NCBI GenBank assembly: GCA_016712355.1
Contig: JADJRF010000005.1
Coordinates: forward strand, 1,178,001 to 1,242,000
From: Vampirovibrionales bacterium
GTDB lineage: Bacteria > Cyanobacteriota > Vampirovibrionia > Vampirovibrionales > Vampirovibrionaceae
Direction: 5' to 3'
Length of the DNA: 64,000 nucleotides
The notes under the pieces are model-generated. The model was given only the letters and a program-made list of their open reading frames with translations. It ran no database searches and was not told the origin of the DNA. Within the stretch, counting starts at the first letter, position 1. Each line of letters opens with the position of its first letter. This document shows positions 16,792 through 24,718 of this stretch, piece by piece. The translations under genes were made by a program, and so were the position numbers.

Positions 16792-19374
16792 ATGCCGCCT
16801 GCGACGCTGACGTATCTTCATACCCATTGGGATCGCGAATGGTACGCGCCCTTTCGCGAGTATCAGGTGCGCCTGGCCGACGTTGTTGACGCCGTGCTGG
16901 ACCGCCTCGACGCGGGCGATCTGCCCGCCTTTACGCTGGATGGACAGACCTGTCTGCTGGCCGATTACCTTGAACTGCGTCCCCATCAACGGGAACGCCT
17001 GTCCTCGCGCATTCATGACGGCCGCCTGAGCGTCGGTCCGTGGTTTGTGGCCCCTGATTCCTTCCTGGTCAGCGGCGAAAGCCTGATTCGTAACCTGCAA
17101 CGCGGCTTGCAGGAAGCCCGGACGTGGGGCTGTCGGCGCTTTACCGGCTACCTGCCCGATACCTTCGGCCATAGCGGCGATATGCCGACGATCCTGCAAG
17201 GTTTCGGGCTGGATTCTGCCATGCTCTGGCGCGGGGTGAATCCCTCTTCGGCGCTGTTCTGGTGGGAATCGCCGTCGGGCGCCCGTGTCCAGACGCTGCA
17301 TCTCACCGATGGTTATTTCCAGAATATGCTTCACGACCCGCTCCTGACGCAATCCGAGCGCGTAGACGCCTTGCGGGCTCTTAAAAGCAAGCTCGCCGCC
17401 GCCGCAGCGCCCTATCCTGCGCTGATTCCATTGGGGGGGGATCATCTGGGCCCGCCCTCTGCGGCTCACTGGCAGCTCTTGAACGAGACGCTCGGCCCGC
17501 TGGAGACGATTCATCCCGCCGACTGGTTTGAACGCCTGCCCCCTCAGGCTGTCCGGGACGACGGCCCCGTGATCAGCGGCGAGCTGCGCGATTGCGCGGC
17601 CAGTTTCATTCTCCCCGGCGTCTACTCGGCGCGAATGGCGCTTAAGCGCGAGAATCGCCTGCTGGAACATCGTCTTGCGCGTATTGCCGAGCCGTTGGCC
17701 GCCATCACCCAGTTGTTGACGCCGCCGGATTGCGCCGCCCCCTTCTATCACGCTGAAATCGCCAAAGCCTGGGAGCTCCTGCTGCTGAATCAGGCGCATG
17801 ATGGCATTGGCGGCTGCTCGATTGACGCGGTTCATCGTGAGAATGCCCATCGCTACGAGCAGGCCCATCAATTGCTTGACGCTGTGGCGATTCGCGACGC
17901 TCGCGCCCTGGATCGCATTGCCTTGCAGGGAGTTCCAGCCGATTGCTGGCTGATCGTCAACACGGGCGACCGTCCCTACACCGGCCCGGTTCGCGTAAGC
18001 GCCGAGGGAGAGGCTGCGCAGGCAGGTCTTTCTGACTGCGAAATCGAGCCAGACGCCTTGCGAGACGCTTACCGCAGCGACTTCTGCGACGTCCCGCAGG
18101 CGCATCGCCTTGTGCGCCGGGCGACTGGAGCCATTTGGGCTGAGGATCTCCCTCCCTTTTCGGCCACGGTTCTCCCGAAAACGCTTGCGCGAAAGCCCCC
18201 GGGTGACGCCCGCATCCTGAAACCCACTGACGGCGAGCGAAATGCTATCGAAAATGCCTTTTTGAGACTCTCTGTAAGAGAGGATGGGCGCATTGATGTT
18301 CTGGACAGGCAAACTCAGAAGCTCTATCGTGATCTGATTCGCTGGGTTGCTCAACCGCAGCGCGGCGACGCCTATAACTATCGCCCGCGCCCAGATGCGC
18401 CGCCTGTTTTCTGGCCGGATTCTTCGGATTGGCAGGCTGTGACTGAACAGGATGCTTTCTGTGCATCGCTGGTTCTGACCAGCGGGGCGCTTCCCTTTCG
18501 GCGAACTCGCCTGACGCTGACGACCCAAAGTCCTTGGCTTGTTATGCAAACCGACATCGTGGTAACGCCCGACGCGGCCGATTGGCGCGACGCCACGTTT
18601 CAGGCCAGCTTTGAGACAGGCGCGCCGCTGACAACGGTGACGGCAGAAAGCCATCTGAGCGCGGTGAGCCGCTCGTATGACCCGGCTTATTGCTTGCAGG
18701 CGCAGCCGCCAGCCGAAAAAGGCCGTGAACTTCCCACGCATACCGGGCCGATTCAGCGCTTTATTCTGGCTAATGGTCAGTGCTGGCTTGTAAAAGGCGG
18801 CTGCGAGTATGAAATTGCCCAATCCCGCCTGAATCTGACTCTGTTTCGAACCTTTGAACGCCTTTCCAGAGACGACACCGGCGCGCGGGGCGCGCATGCG
18901 GGCCCGCCCCTGCCAACGCCCGAGGCGTCGAACGGCGCAATGACGCTGACCTATGCCTGGGCCCCGACCCCAACGGCGGACGATCCTGTCCCTTGGGCTT
19001 ATGAGGCGGCGACGCGCTTCTATGGCGTTGTGAATGGCTGGCAAGGCGGCGCTGCGAGCTTGACGCGCCCGCCAGCGGCTGTGTCCCGTTCGCTGCTGAG
19101 CTGGGACAACCCGGCCATTGTGAATATGGCGTGCGTGATGGCCGCATCGAGCCCGCGCGTTCTGGCGCTTCGTCTGTTGAATGTGACGTCGGCCCCGCAA
19201 ACGCTGCTCCTGAACGTGGGGCTTCGCTATGAGCGCGCTCGCTGGGCGGATTTGAATCATGAGCCGCTGGCCGATGTCTCGCCGGTAGACCTTGCGAAAC
19301 CCCAGTCCTTTGCGCCTCATGCGCTGCGGACGCTGCTTCTGGAGGGAATCGCGCAAGATCCTCGCCTTGGATGA
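16792..19374 (+). CDS. Alpha-mannosidase, glycoside hydrolase family 38
   Basis: GH38 enzymes cleave alpha-mannosides with a zinc-assisted retaining mechanism. The HTHWDREWY motif supplies zinc ligands His12 and Asp14, LPDTFGHSGDMP supplies the nucleophile Asp123, and AHDGIGG supplies the third ligand, His336. The 860-residue length and single catalytic polypeptide resemble the cytosolic bacterial enzymes of the MngB type, which act on mannosylglycerate. That substrate is only an inference. There is no signal peptide, so it should act in the cytoplasm. The coiled-coil gene precedes it closely. Confidence 0.93.
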   Translation: MPPATLTYLHTHWDREWYAPFREYQVRLADVVDAVLDRLDAGDLPAFTLDGQTCLLADYLELRPHQRERLSSRIHDGRLSVGPWFVAPDSFLVSGESLIRNLQRGLQEARTWGCRRFTGYLPDTFGHSGDMPTILQGFGLDSAMLWRGVNPSSALFWWESPSGARVQTLHLTDGYFQNMLHDPLLTQSERVDALRALKSKLAAAAAPYPALIPLGGDHLGPPSAAHWQLLNETLGPLETIHPADWFERLPPQAVRDDGPVISGELRDCAASFILPGVYSARMALKRENRLLEHRLARIAEPLAAITQLLTPPDCAAPFYHAEIAKAWELLLLNQAHDGIGGCSIDAVHRENAHRYEQAHQLLDAVAIRDARALDRIALQGVPADCWLIVNTGDRPYTGPVRVSAEGEAAQAGLSDCEIEPDALRDAYRSDFCDVPQAHRLVRRATGAIWAEDLPPFSATVLPKTLARKPPGDARILKPTDGERNAIENAFLRLSVREDGRIDVLDRQTQKLYRDLIRWVAQPQRGDAYNYRPRPDAPPVFWPDSSDWQAVTEQDAFCASLVLTSGALPFRRTRLTLTTQSPWLVMQTDIVVTPDAADWRDATFQASFETGAPLTTVTAESHLSAVSRSYDPAYCLQAQPPAEKGRELPTHTGPIQRFILANGQCWLVKGGCEYEIAQSRLNLTLFRTFERLSRDDTGARGAHAGPPLPTPEASNGAMTLTYAWAPTPTADDPVPWAYEAATRFYGVVNGWQGGAASLTRPPAAVSRSLLSWDNPAIVNMACVMAASSPRVLALRLLNVTSAPQTLLLNVGLRYERARWADLNHEPLADVSPVDLAKPQSFAPHALRTLLLEGIAQDPRLG

Positions 19375-19452
19375 TCCCATCGCCCCCGTCGATGGATAGA
19401 GTGGAAGGGAGTTCAAATCGGCGGCGCGTGAACGCGTCAGGGCGGCGAAACG

Positions 19453-20490
19453 ATGGCGAGCAAACCCGGCGGCCCCGGTAAAACAGGCGCTCTGTTTCTG
19501 GCAGGGGCGATTGTGATGGCGATTATCACGGCGGTGGTGTTTAACAACGCCGTCAAGGGCGCTGATCGCAAGAAGACGGCGGTCGTTGAGACCGAAGGCG
19601 TGATGGTTGCGGCGCAGTACATCCCGGCGGGCACGGCCCTGAACGGGGTTCAGCTCAAGCGGCTGGCCTTTCCCAAGCGCTACCTGTCGCCCGGTTCGTA
19701 TTTTACCCGCCCCGGCGAGCTGATCGGCCGTACGATTCGCGGCGACCTTATCCCCGGCGAGATTGTCTACCGTCAGAAGCTGGCGGGCGATAAATCGCGC
19801 GGCGGCCTGCCGGTGATGATTCCCAATGGCTTGCGGGCCGTGTCGATTAGCGTCAACGAGGTCAAGAGCGTGGCGGGTTTCGTCAAGCCCGGCGATCATG
19901 TCGACGTCATCGCCACGTTCCAGTTGCGTTCTCAGGAAGAGGATGCCCCGACTGATAAGCTGCGCCTGTCTCGCACAGTATTGCAAAACGTCCTGGTGCT
20001 GGCCACGGCCCAAACCATGATTAACAACGCCGAGCCGCAGGCCGAAAAACCGCCTGCGCTGCTGGACGCCGAGCGCGACCCGAAGGCTAAACCCGGACAG
20101 GAAGCCAAGAAATCGGCCCGAGATATCGAGCGCGAGCAGCGCCAGCGCGAGAAATCCCAGAAGGATGCTGAGAAGCGGGCCAAGACCACCTCCAGCGTCA
20201 CGCTGGCCCTGAGCCCGTCGCAAGCCGAACAGGCCGCGCTGCTGGAAGAAGCCAGCGAGATTCACCTGACGCTGCGCGGCGAAGGCGATACCAAAACCAC
20301 AACGCTGGGCAGCGCGGAAAGCCGTCAGTTGATTCTCGGCGCCGGCGCCCCGGCTCCTGGCGCGTGGCCTTTTGCCAGACCTGCTGCGAGATCGGCGGAT
20401 CCCGTAACGCCCGCAACCCCGCGTCCGGGGAGTTCGGGCCGGACTGTCGAGCTGATTCAGGGTGGCAGTAAGTCGACGGTGAACTTCTAG
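19453..20490 (+). CDS. cpaB: Flp pilus assembly protein CpaB/RcpC
   Basis: CpaB proteins are inner-membrane or periplasmic parts of tad/Flp pilus machines. There is one N-terminal transmembrane segment (ALFLAGAIVMAIITAVVF, residues 13-30). A SAF-like domain follows (VMVAAQYIPAGTAL, AFPKRYLSPGSYF, LIGRTIRGDLIPGEIV), then RAVSISVNEVKSVAGFVKPG, HVDVIATF, the RcpC/CpaB core. About 50 residues of highly charged helix (near 205-245) interrupt the second half, which is unusual. The secretin follows directly. No cpaE, cpaF or tadBC is in the window. Confidence 0.88.
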   Translation: MASKPGGPGKTGALFLAGAIVMAIITAVVFNNAVKGADRKKTAVVETEGVMVAAQYIPAGTALNGVQLKRLAFPKRYLSPGSYFTRPGELIGRTIRGDLIPGEIVYRQKLAGDKSRGGLPVMIPNGLRAVSISVNEVKSVAGFVKPGDHVDVIATFQLRSQEEDAPTDKLRLSRTVLQNVLVLATAQTMINNAEPQAEKPPALLDAERDPKAKPGQEAKKSARDIEREQRQREKSQKDAEKRAKTTSSVTLALSPSQAEQAALLEEASEIHLTLRGEGDTKTTTLGSAESRQLILGAGAPAPGAWPFARPAARSADPVTPATPRPGSSGRTVELIQGGSKSTVNF

Positions 20491-20586
20491 CGGCGCCGGG
20501 CGCTGGACACCTCTCTGAGAGTGGCATTCTGGATAGCGAGACGCTGGCAAGCGCATTCTAACGAGCAAACGGGTGGAGGAAACGAC

Positions 20587-22896
20587 GTGATGAACTTCAG
20601 AGGCGGAATCGCCGTGAGCTTGAGCGGGCTGATGATTGGCGCGCTCGTCGGGGGCCCCATGCCCGTGATGTGGGGCGAAAAGGCCCAATCCTTGCTGCAT
20701 CCCGCCCAGACGCCAGCCCCTATGCCCCCAAGCAAGCGTGCGCCCGCCAGTGCGCCCGTGATGATTCCCACAGCGTCCAAAATCACGCCGCCCCCGGCGT
20801 CGCCTGCCGCTCCCCTCGTAGCTGCGCCCGAGAAGGCCGCGCCCAAGCCGGCGTTCTCCTTTCTGGATAATCCCGAGCAGGTCCTGGCGGATGACGTCGC
20901 CTGGCGCGTGGCCAAGAACCGCCCGCCGCTGAGCGTTGCCGCCGCCCCGGAGGCGCGCGCCATCCCCGAGCCGCAAGAGGCGCTCAACCTGTTTCAGTTG
21001 GCCTTGCCCGCTCCTGTGGCCCGGCCTGAAATCCCCGCGAGCGCGGCGGCTTCTGACAATGCGCTGTCCGTGATCCCGCCGATGCCTTTGCCTGCATCGG
21101 TGATTGCGTCTGCGTCGACCATCAAGCGTGCGCCCAAAGCCGTGTCGACGCCGGTCGTCGCCAAAGCCGAAGCCCGCGTGGCCGCCCAGTCGCTGGAAGT
21201 CACCCTGGGCAAGGCCCGCATCGTGAATCTGCAATATCCTGCGAGCCGAGTCTCGCTCAGCAACCCGGATGTCGCCTCGGTGGTGGTCCTGTCGCCCAAG
21301 CAGGTGCAGATTGTCGGCTCGAAGGTCGGCGTCGCCAACCTGCTTATCTGGGATGACGCCCATGCGGATCGCTATAGCGTCGTAGACATCACGGTTCAGC
21401 GGGACGTGACCACGCTCTCGCGCCAGATTCGCATGATTGACCCGCAAATCGTCGTGATGCCCATGGCGGCTGAAGATTCCGTCATTCTGACCGGCGCCGC
21501 CGCGTCGCGCGAACAGGCGCAACTGGCTGTGGAAATCGCGAAAGCCTACTTCACCGGCAAAAGCGGCGGGGTTTCGGCGGCTGCTGGCGGCGCTTCCGGC
21601 GCGGCGGGCGATAAGGACGCCAACAGCATGAGCCCGGGATCGGCTGCTCCGGGGCAAGTCCCGAACATTATTAACCTGATTCGCATTCAGGGAGAGCCTT
21701 CCACCAAGGCGGAGGCTGTGCGGCTCAAGCTCCGCGATATCGATCCGAATATTCGTATGGATGTCGCCCCCGGTCTGGGCGGCGCGGAGAAGGTTATTCT
21801 GACCGGAAAGGTCCGAAGCGCGAACGTTATCAGCCGCGCTATCAATCTGACCAGCGTCTTCTACGGCAAACCTGGCCTGACGGTGCTGACCGGCCCCGGC
21901 GGCAACGCGATCCGCCAGACGGGCAAGGCCGATTTCCAGGGCGCCGAAGCGTTTAACGACAACATGGACATCAATATCCTGCAGGGCTCGATTGTCACCG
22001 ACGCCTCGGGCAATGTGGTCAGCATGATGGAAGTGTCCCAGCGCCCGCAAATCCTGTGCCGGGTGAAGGTGCTGGACGTGAACCGCGCGGCGCTCAAGCA
22101 GTTGGGCAGCAACTATCTGGGCAACTATAACGATGTGACGCTGGGCAGCTTCAGCGGCTCGCAGTCGCCGGCGGCGGGTAAGACCGTGGCCACGCTCGAT
22201 CCCGAAGACTCCGGCAGCCTGATTCTCGAAAACGCGGCGGAAAAAGCCCGCTCGGGAACCGTCAAGTTCGCCAGCGGCGTGAATCCTGTCTTCGGCGACG
22301 GGGTGACGCAGTTTCTCACGCTGAAGCAGAAGCATTCGCTGGCCATCAGCGCGCTGGTGGAAAAACGCAAGGCCCGCTCGCTGGCGGAACCAACGCTGGT
22401 GATGCTTAGCGGCGAAAAGGCCAGTTTTCTGGCCGGGGGCGAGATTCCCATCCCGGTCACCGGGACCAATGGCCAGATTAGCATTGAATATCACGAGTTT
22501 GGCATCCGACTGAACCTCATTGCCACGGTGGACGACGACGGCAAGATTCACCTCCAGATCGCCCCCGAGGTCAGCACGGTGGACAATGCCAACGCGATTA
22601 CGACCAACGCGGTTTCGGTGCCCGCCTTCGCGACGCGGCGCTTTCAGACGACCGTCGAGCTGATGAACGGCGAGAGCTTCGTGATGGCCGGCCTGTTCAA
22701 TCAGGAAGAAACCGAGTCGGCCAGCCATCTGCCCGGCGTGGGCTCGATTCCCTTTATCGGCGCGTTTTTCCGCAGCAAGTACACCGACCGGCGCGACCAT
22801 GAGATGGTCGTCATCCTCCAGCCGGAAGTGGTGATTAAGCCCGATAGCAGCGCTATGAGCCCTGATATGAGAGGCCTTCGGACCTTGCGTCCTTAA
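20587..22896 (+). CDS. cpaC: Flp pilus secretin CpaC/RcpA
   Basis: The secretin forms the outer-membrane channel of the Flp/tad system. After a signal-like start and a Pro/Ala-rich stretch, the pilus/BON N-terminal domain (VTLGKARIVNLQYPASRVSL and VGVANLLIWD) leads into the N1-like region. The secretin core follows (KVLDVNRAALKQLGSNYLG, RSLAEPTLVMLSGEKASFLA). The last part has FVMAGLFNQEE, then LPGVGSIPFIGAFFRS, as in type II/IV secretins. GTG 20587 has GGAGG 7 bases upstream; ATG 20590 is the alternative. It follows cpaB by 96 bases. Confidence 0.92.
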   Translation: MMNFRGGIAVSLSGLMIGALVGGPMPVMWGEKAQSLLHPAQTPAPMPPSKRAPASAPVMIPTASKITPPPASPAAPLVAAPEKAAPKPAFSFLDNPEQVLADDVAWRVAKNRPPLSVAAAPEARAIPEPQEALNLFQLALPAPVARPEIPASAAASDNALSVIPPMPLPASVIASASTIKRAPKAVSTPVVAKAEARVAAQSLEVTLGKARIVNLQYPASRVSLSNPDVASVVVLSPKQVQIVGSKVGVANLLIWDDAHADRYSVVDITVQRDVTTLSRQIRMIDPQIVVMPMAAEDSVILTGAAASREQAQLAVEIAKAYFTGKSGGVSAAAGGASGAAGDKDANSMSPGSAAPGQVPNIINLIRIQGEPSTKAEAVRLKLRDIDPNIRMDVAPGLGGAEKVILTGKVRSANVISRAINLTSVFYGKPGLTVLTGPGGNAIRQTGKADFQGAEAFNDNMDINILQGSIVTDASGNVVSMMEVSQRPQILCRVKVLDVNRAALKQLGSNYLGNYNDVTLGSFSGSQSPAAGKTVATLDPEDSGSLILENAAEKARSGTVKFASGVNPVFGDGVTQFLTLKQKHSLAISALVEKRKARSLAEPTLVMLSGEKASFLAGGEIPIPVTGTNGQISIEYHEFGIRLNLIATVDDDGKIHLQIAPEVSTVDNANAITTNAVSVPAFATRRFQTTVELMNGESFVMAGLFNQEETESASHLPGVGSIPFIGAFFRSKYTDRRDHEMVVILQPEVVIKPDSSAMSPDMRGLRTLRP

Positions 22897-22910
22897 GAAA
22901 CAGCCTCGTC

Positions 22911-23771
22911 TCAAGGAGACCCGCGCGCCTGGCGCCGAGACGACGGGACCTGCGGGGCGTCATAGCCCGGCAGATCGCAGCGAAACCGTGGCGGGGGCTT
23001 GCCCTCATACGTCACCCAGGGCGGCATCGCTCGCCATTGACGCGCGAGGATGGCATCAAGGCGCGCATCGGAAAACTGCGCGGGCCTTTCTTTCAGGCGG
23101 CGGCCAAAACGGCAGCGCCGCGCCAGCATCAGGCCTTCCCCCCATGGGGTATAAGACGACCACTGATAATCCGGCGGGAGATCGGCGGCGCGCCACGCGG
23201 GCCGGATGACAAAGCGATCGTCTCTATTGCTTTCGCCTGTTGGCGAAAGGGTTTGCGTGCGCTCTAACGCGCTGGACGTTTTCTGAACCGGCGCTTCAGC
23301 TGATGTCCCCTCCAGTTCCGCCAGCCGGCGACGGGCAAACGCAAGCAGAAATCGTCGGGGAAAGCGCGGCGCTGTTATTTTAGGTTCTGGAGAAAATGAA
23401 AACGAAGATGACAAAAGCCCCTCTGGCGTATTCGACGAGCGACCCGCGGGCGCGACGGGGCATCGGGGCGCAGGGCGCAGCGGGGGCGTTGCATATGCGC
23501 TCAGTTCAGCGATCGGGCGCTCCAGAATCGTCAGCATGCGCCGCAAGACGTCGGCCATCGGCTTGGGGCGCGCCTGCGTCGCGGGATCGTAAAGCGGCCA
23601 GCGTAGCCATTTCTGGATAAAGGCGTCGTATCGCGTCAGAAAATGCACGCCCCACAGTCCGATCCAGGTTTTGCCCGAGGACAGCGCCGCGTCAATGACT
23701 TCCTCGAATAACGCGAGGTTGTCCATCAGCGTAAAAAACAGGGCCTGAGGCCGAGAAACCCGGTCTGTCAT
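22911..23771 (-). CDS. Hypothetical protein, 286 aa
   Basis: I recognise no family. Residues 1-95 look like a folded helical domain rich in aromatics (LFFTLMDNLALFEEVIDAAL, TWIGLWGVHFLTRYDAFIQK), reminiscent of phasin or polyhydroxyalkanoate-associated proteins only in style. The middle is Pro/Ser-rich, and the end is Arg-rich with many Trp (WRAMPPWVTYEG). It runs toward the secretin and ends 14 bases from its stop. An AGGCG site lies about 8 bases before the ATG. Confidence 0.6.
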   Translation of the reverse strand: MTDRVSRPQALFFTLMDNLALFEEVIDAALSSGKTWIGLWGVHFLTRYDAFIQKWLRWPLYDPATQARPKPMADVLRRMLTILERPIAELSAYATPPLRPAPRCPVAPAGRSSNTPEGLLSSSFSFSPEPKITAPRFPRRFLLAFARRRLAELEGTSAEAPVQKTSSALERTQTLSPTGESNRDDRFVIRPAWRAADLPPDYQWSSYTPWGEGLMLARRCRFGRRLKERPAQFSDARLDAILARQWRAMPPWVTYEGKPPPRFRCDLPGYDAPQVPSSRRQARGSP

Positions 23772-24084
23772 GGAAAAACGCCTCGGTTGAAGAACGCTAT
23801 CCTCACCTTAGCGCATGTTTTTAAAAAGCATAGAGATCAATATTTACGATTTTTCAGAAGCCGCTCTGGGCTTGAAAAAAGCCATTTTTAACGCGAGGGA
23901 TTACCGGGCGCGTTTCGTCAGAAAGGCTAAACGCGCCTTTCTCAAGGCAGTTTCAGGCTCGCGGGAAGACGATTTTTCTGTTTCAGTAAGATTTTCAGGC
24001 GATTTTCTTCTGAAAACGCGTGCGTGTAAGCGAAAATCCTGCTGGCTGAAGGGCGTGATCGCCCGTATAGACGAGCGTTGAGCC
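23772..24084. other. Intergenic stretch without a supported gene
   Basis: About 310 bases, more A+T-rich than the surroundings. Opposing frames of 88 residues (plus) and 65 residues (minus) are open, but neither has a ribosome-binding site or recognisable sequence. TTTCAG-type words recur (23951, 23981, 23992), and TTTTCAG (23992-23998) can pair with CTGAAAA (24010-24016). I see no further structure. Confidence 0.5.
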
Positions 24085-24651
24085 CTAGGGATAGACAATC
24101 ATCGCATGCGCGTCGAGCCCGGCGGGCAGCTTGGCGCGCCCGTTGAGAAAGCCCAACTCGACCATGAACAGAGTCGCCGTCAGCCGCGCGTCCAGACGGG
24201 TCAGCAGGGTCGCCGCGGCCGATGCCGTGCCGCCGGTGGCGAGGAGATCGTCGATTAAGACTACGCGCGAACCGGGTTCGATGGCGTCTTTGTGAATTTC
24301 GACCGTGTCTGAGCCGTATTCCAGATCGTACTCATGGCGCTCGACCAGCCCCGGCAGCTTGCCAACCTTGCGGATCGGCACAAAGCCCGCGCCCAGCGAA
24401 TACGCCAGCGCGCAACCCAGAATAAAGCCGCGCGACTCGATGCCAACCACGTAGTCGACGGGTTTATCGCCCAGATAGTAGTGAAAATAGTCAATCGTCT
24501 GGCGAAACAGCCGTGGATCGCGCAAAACCGTGGTGATGTCCTTGAAAATAATGCCCGGCTTGGGGAAATCCGGGACGTCACGGATGGCGGCCTGAATCTG
24601 CGAGACGGAGATCTCTTGACGCGGCATCGGAATCTGCGTGGTGGTGGCCAT
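24085..24651 (-). CDS. apt: Adenine phosphoribosyltransferase
   Basis: Apt salvages adenine with PRPP to AMP. The 188-residue protein shows RDVPDFPKPGIIFKDIT at the start, GIESRGFILG, PIRKVGKLPG and the PRPP motif VVLIDDLLATGGTA. It follows recJ on the same strand with a 67-base gap. A recJ-apt order is known in several bacterial groups. The start at 24651 has AGGA about 12 bases upstream; an internal Met at residue 9 is an alternative. Confidence 0.96.
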   Translation of the reverse strand: MATTTQIPMPRQEISVSQIQAAIRDVPDFPKPGIIFKDITTVLRDPRLFRQTIDYFHYYLGDKPVDYVVGIESRGFILGCALAYSLGAGFVPIRKVGKLPGLVERHEYDLEYGSDTVEIHKDAIEPGSRVVLIDDLLATGGTASAAATLLTRLDARLTATLFMVELGFLNGRAKLPAGLDAHAMIVYP

Positions 24652-24718
24652 AACGAGGGATCCTTCTATCCGGGAGGTGGGGAAGACAAGCCGATTGTAC
24701 GACGCGCAAGGCGATGGG

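Noticed and set aside
15898..22914. A 2338-residue open frame on the minus strand
   Set aside because: It runs antisense through the methyltransferase, mannosidase, cpaB and secretin genes, all of which have strong family motifs. Its sequence is Arg/Gly/His-rich with no domains, as expected for the shadow of G+C-rich coding DNA.
23815..24081. 88-residue plus-strand frame in an A+T-rich gap
   Set aside because: No ribosome-binding site, no recognisable sequence, and an opposing frame is equally open. Not enough to call a gene.
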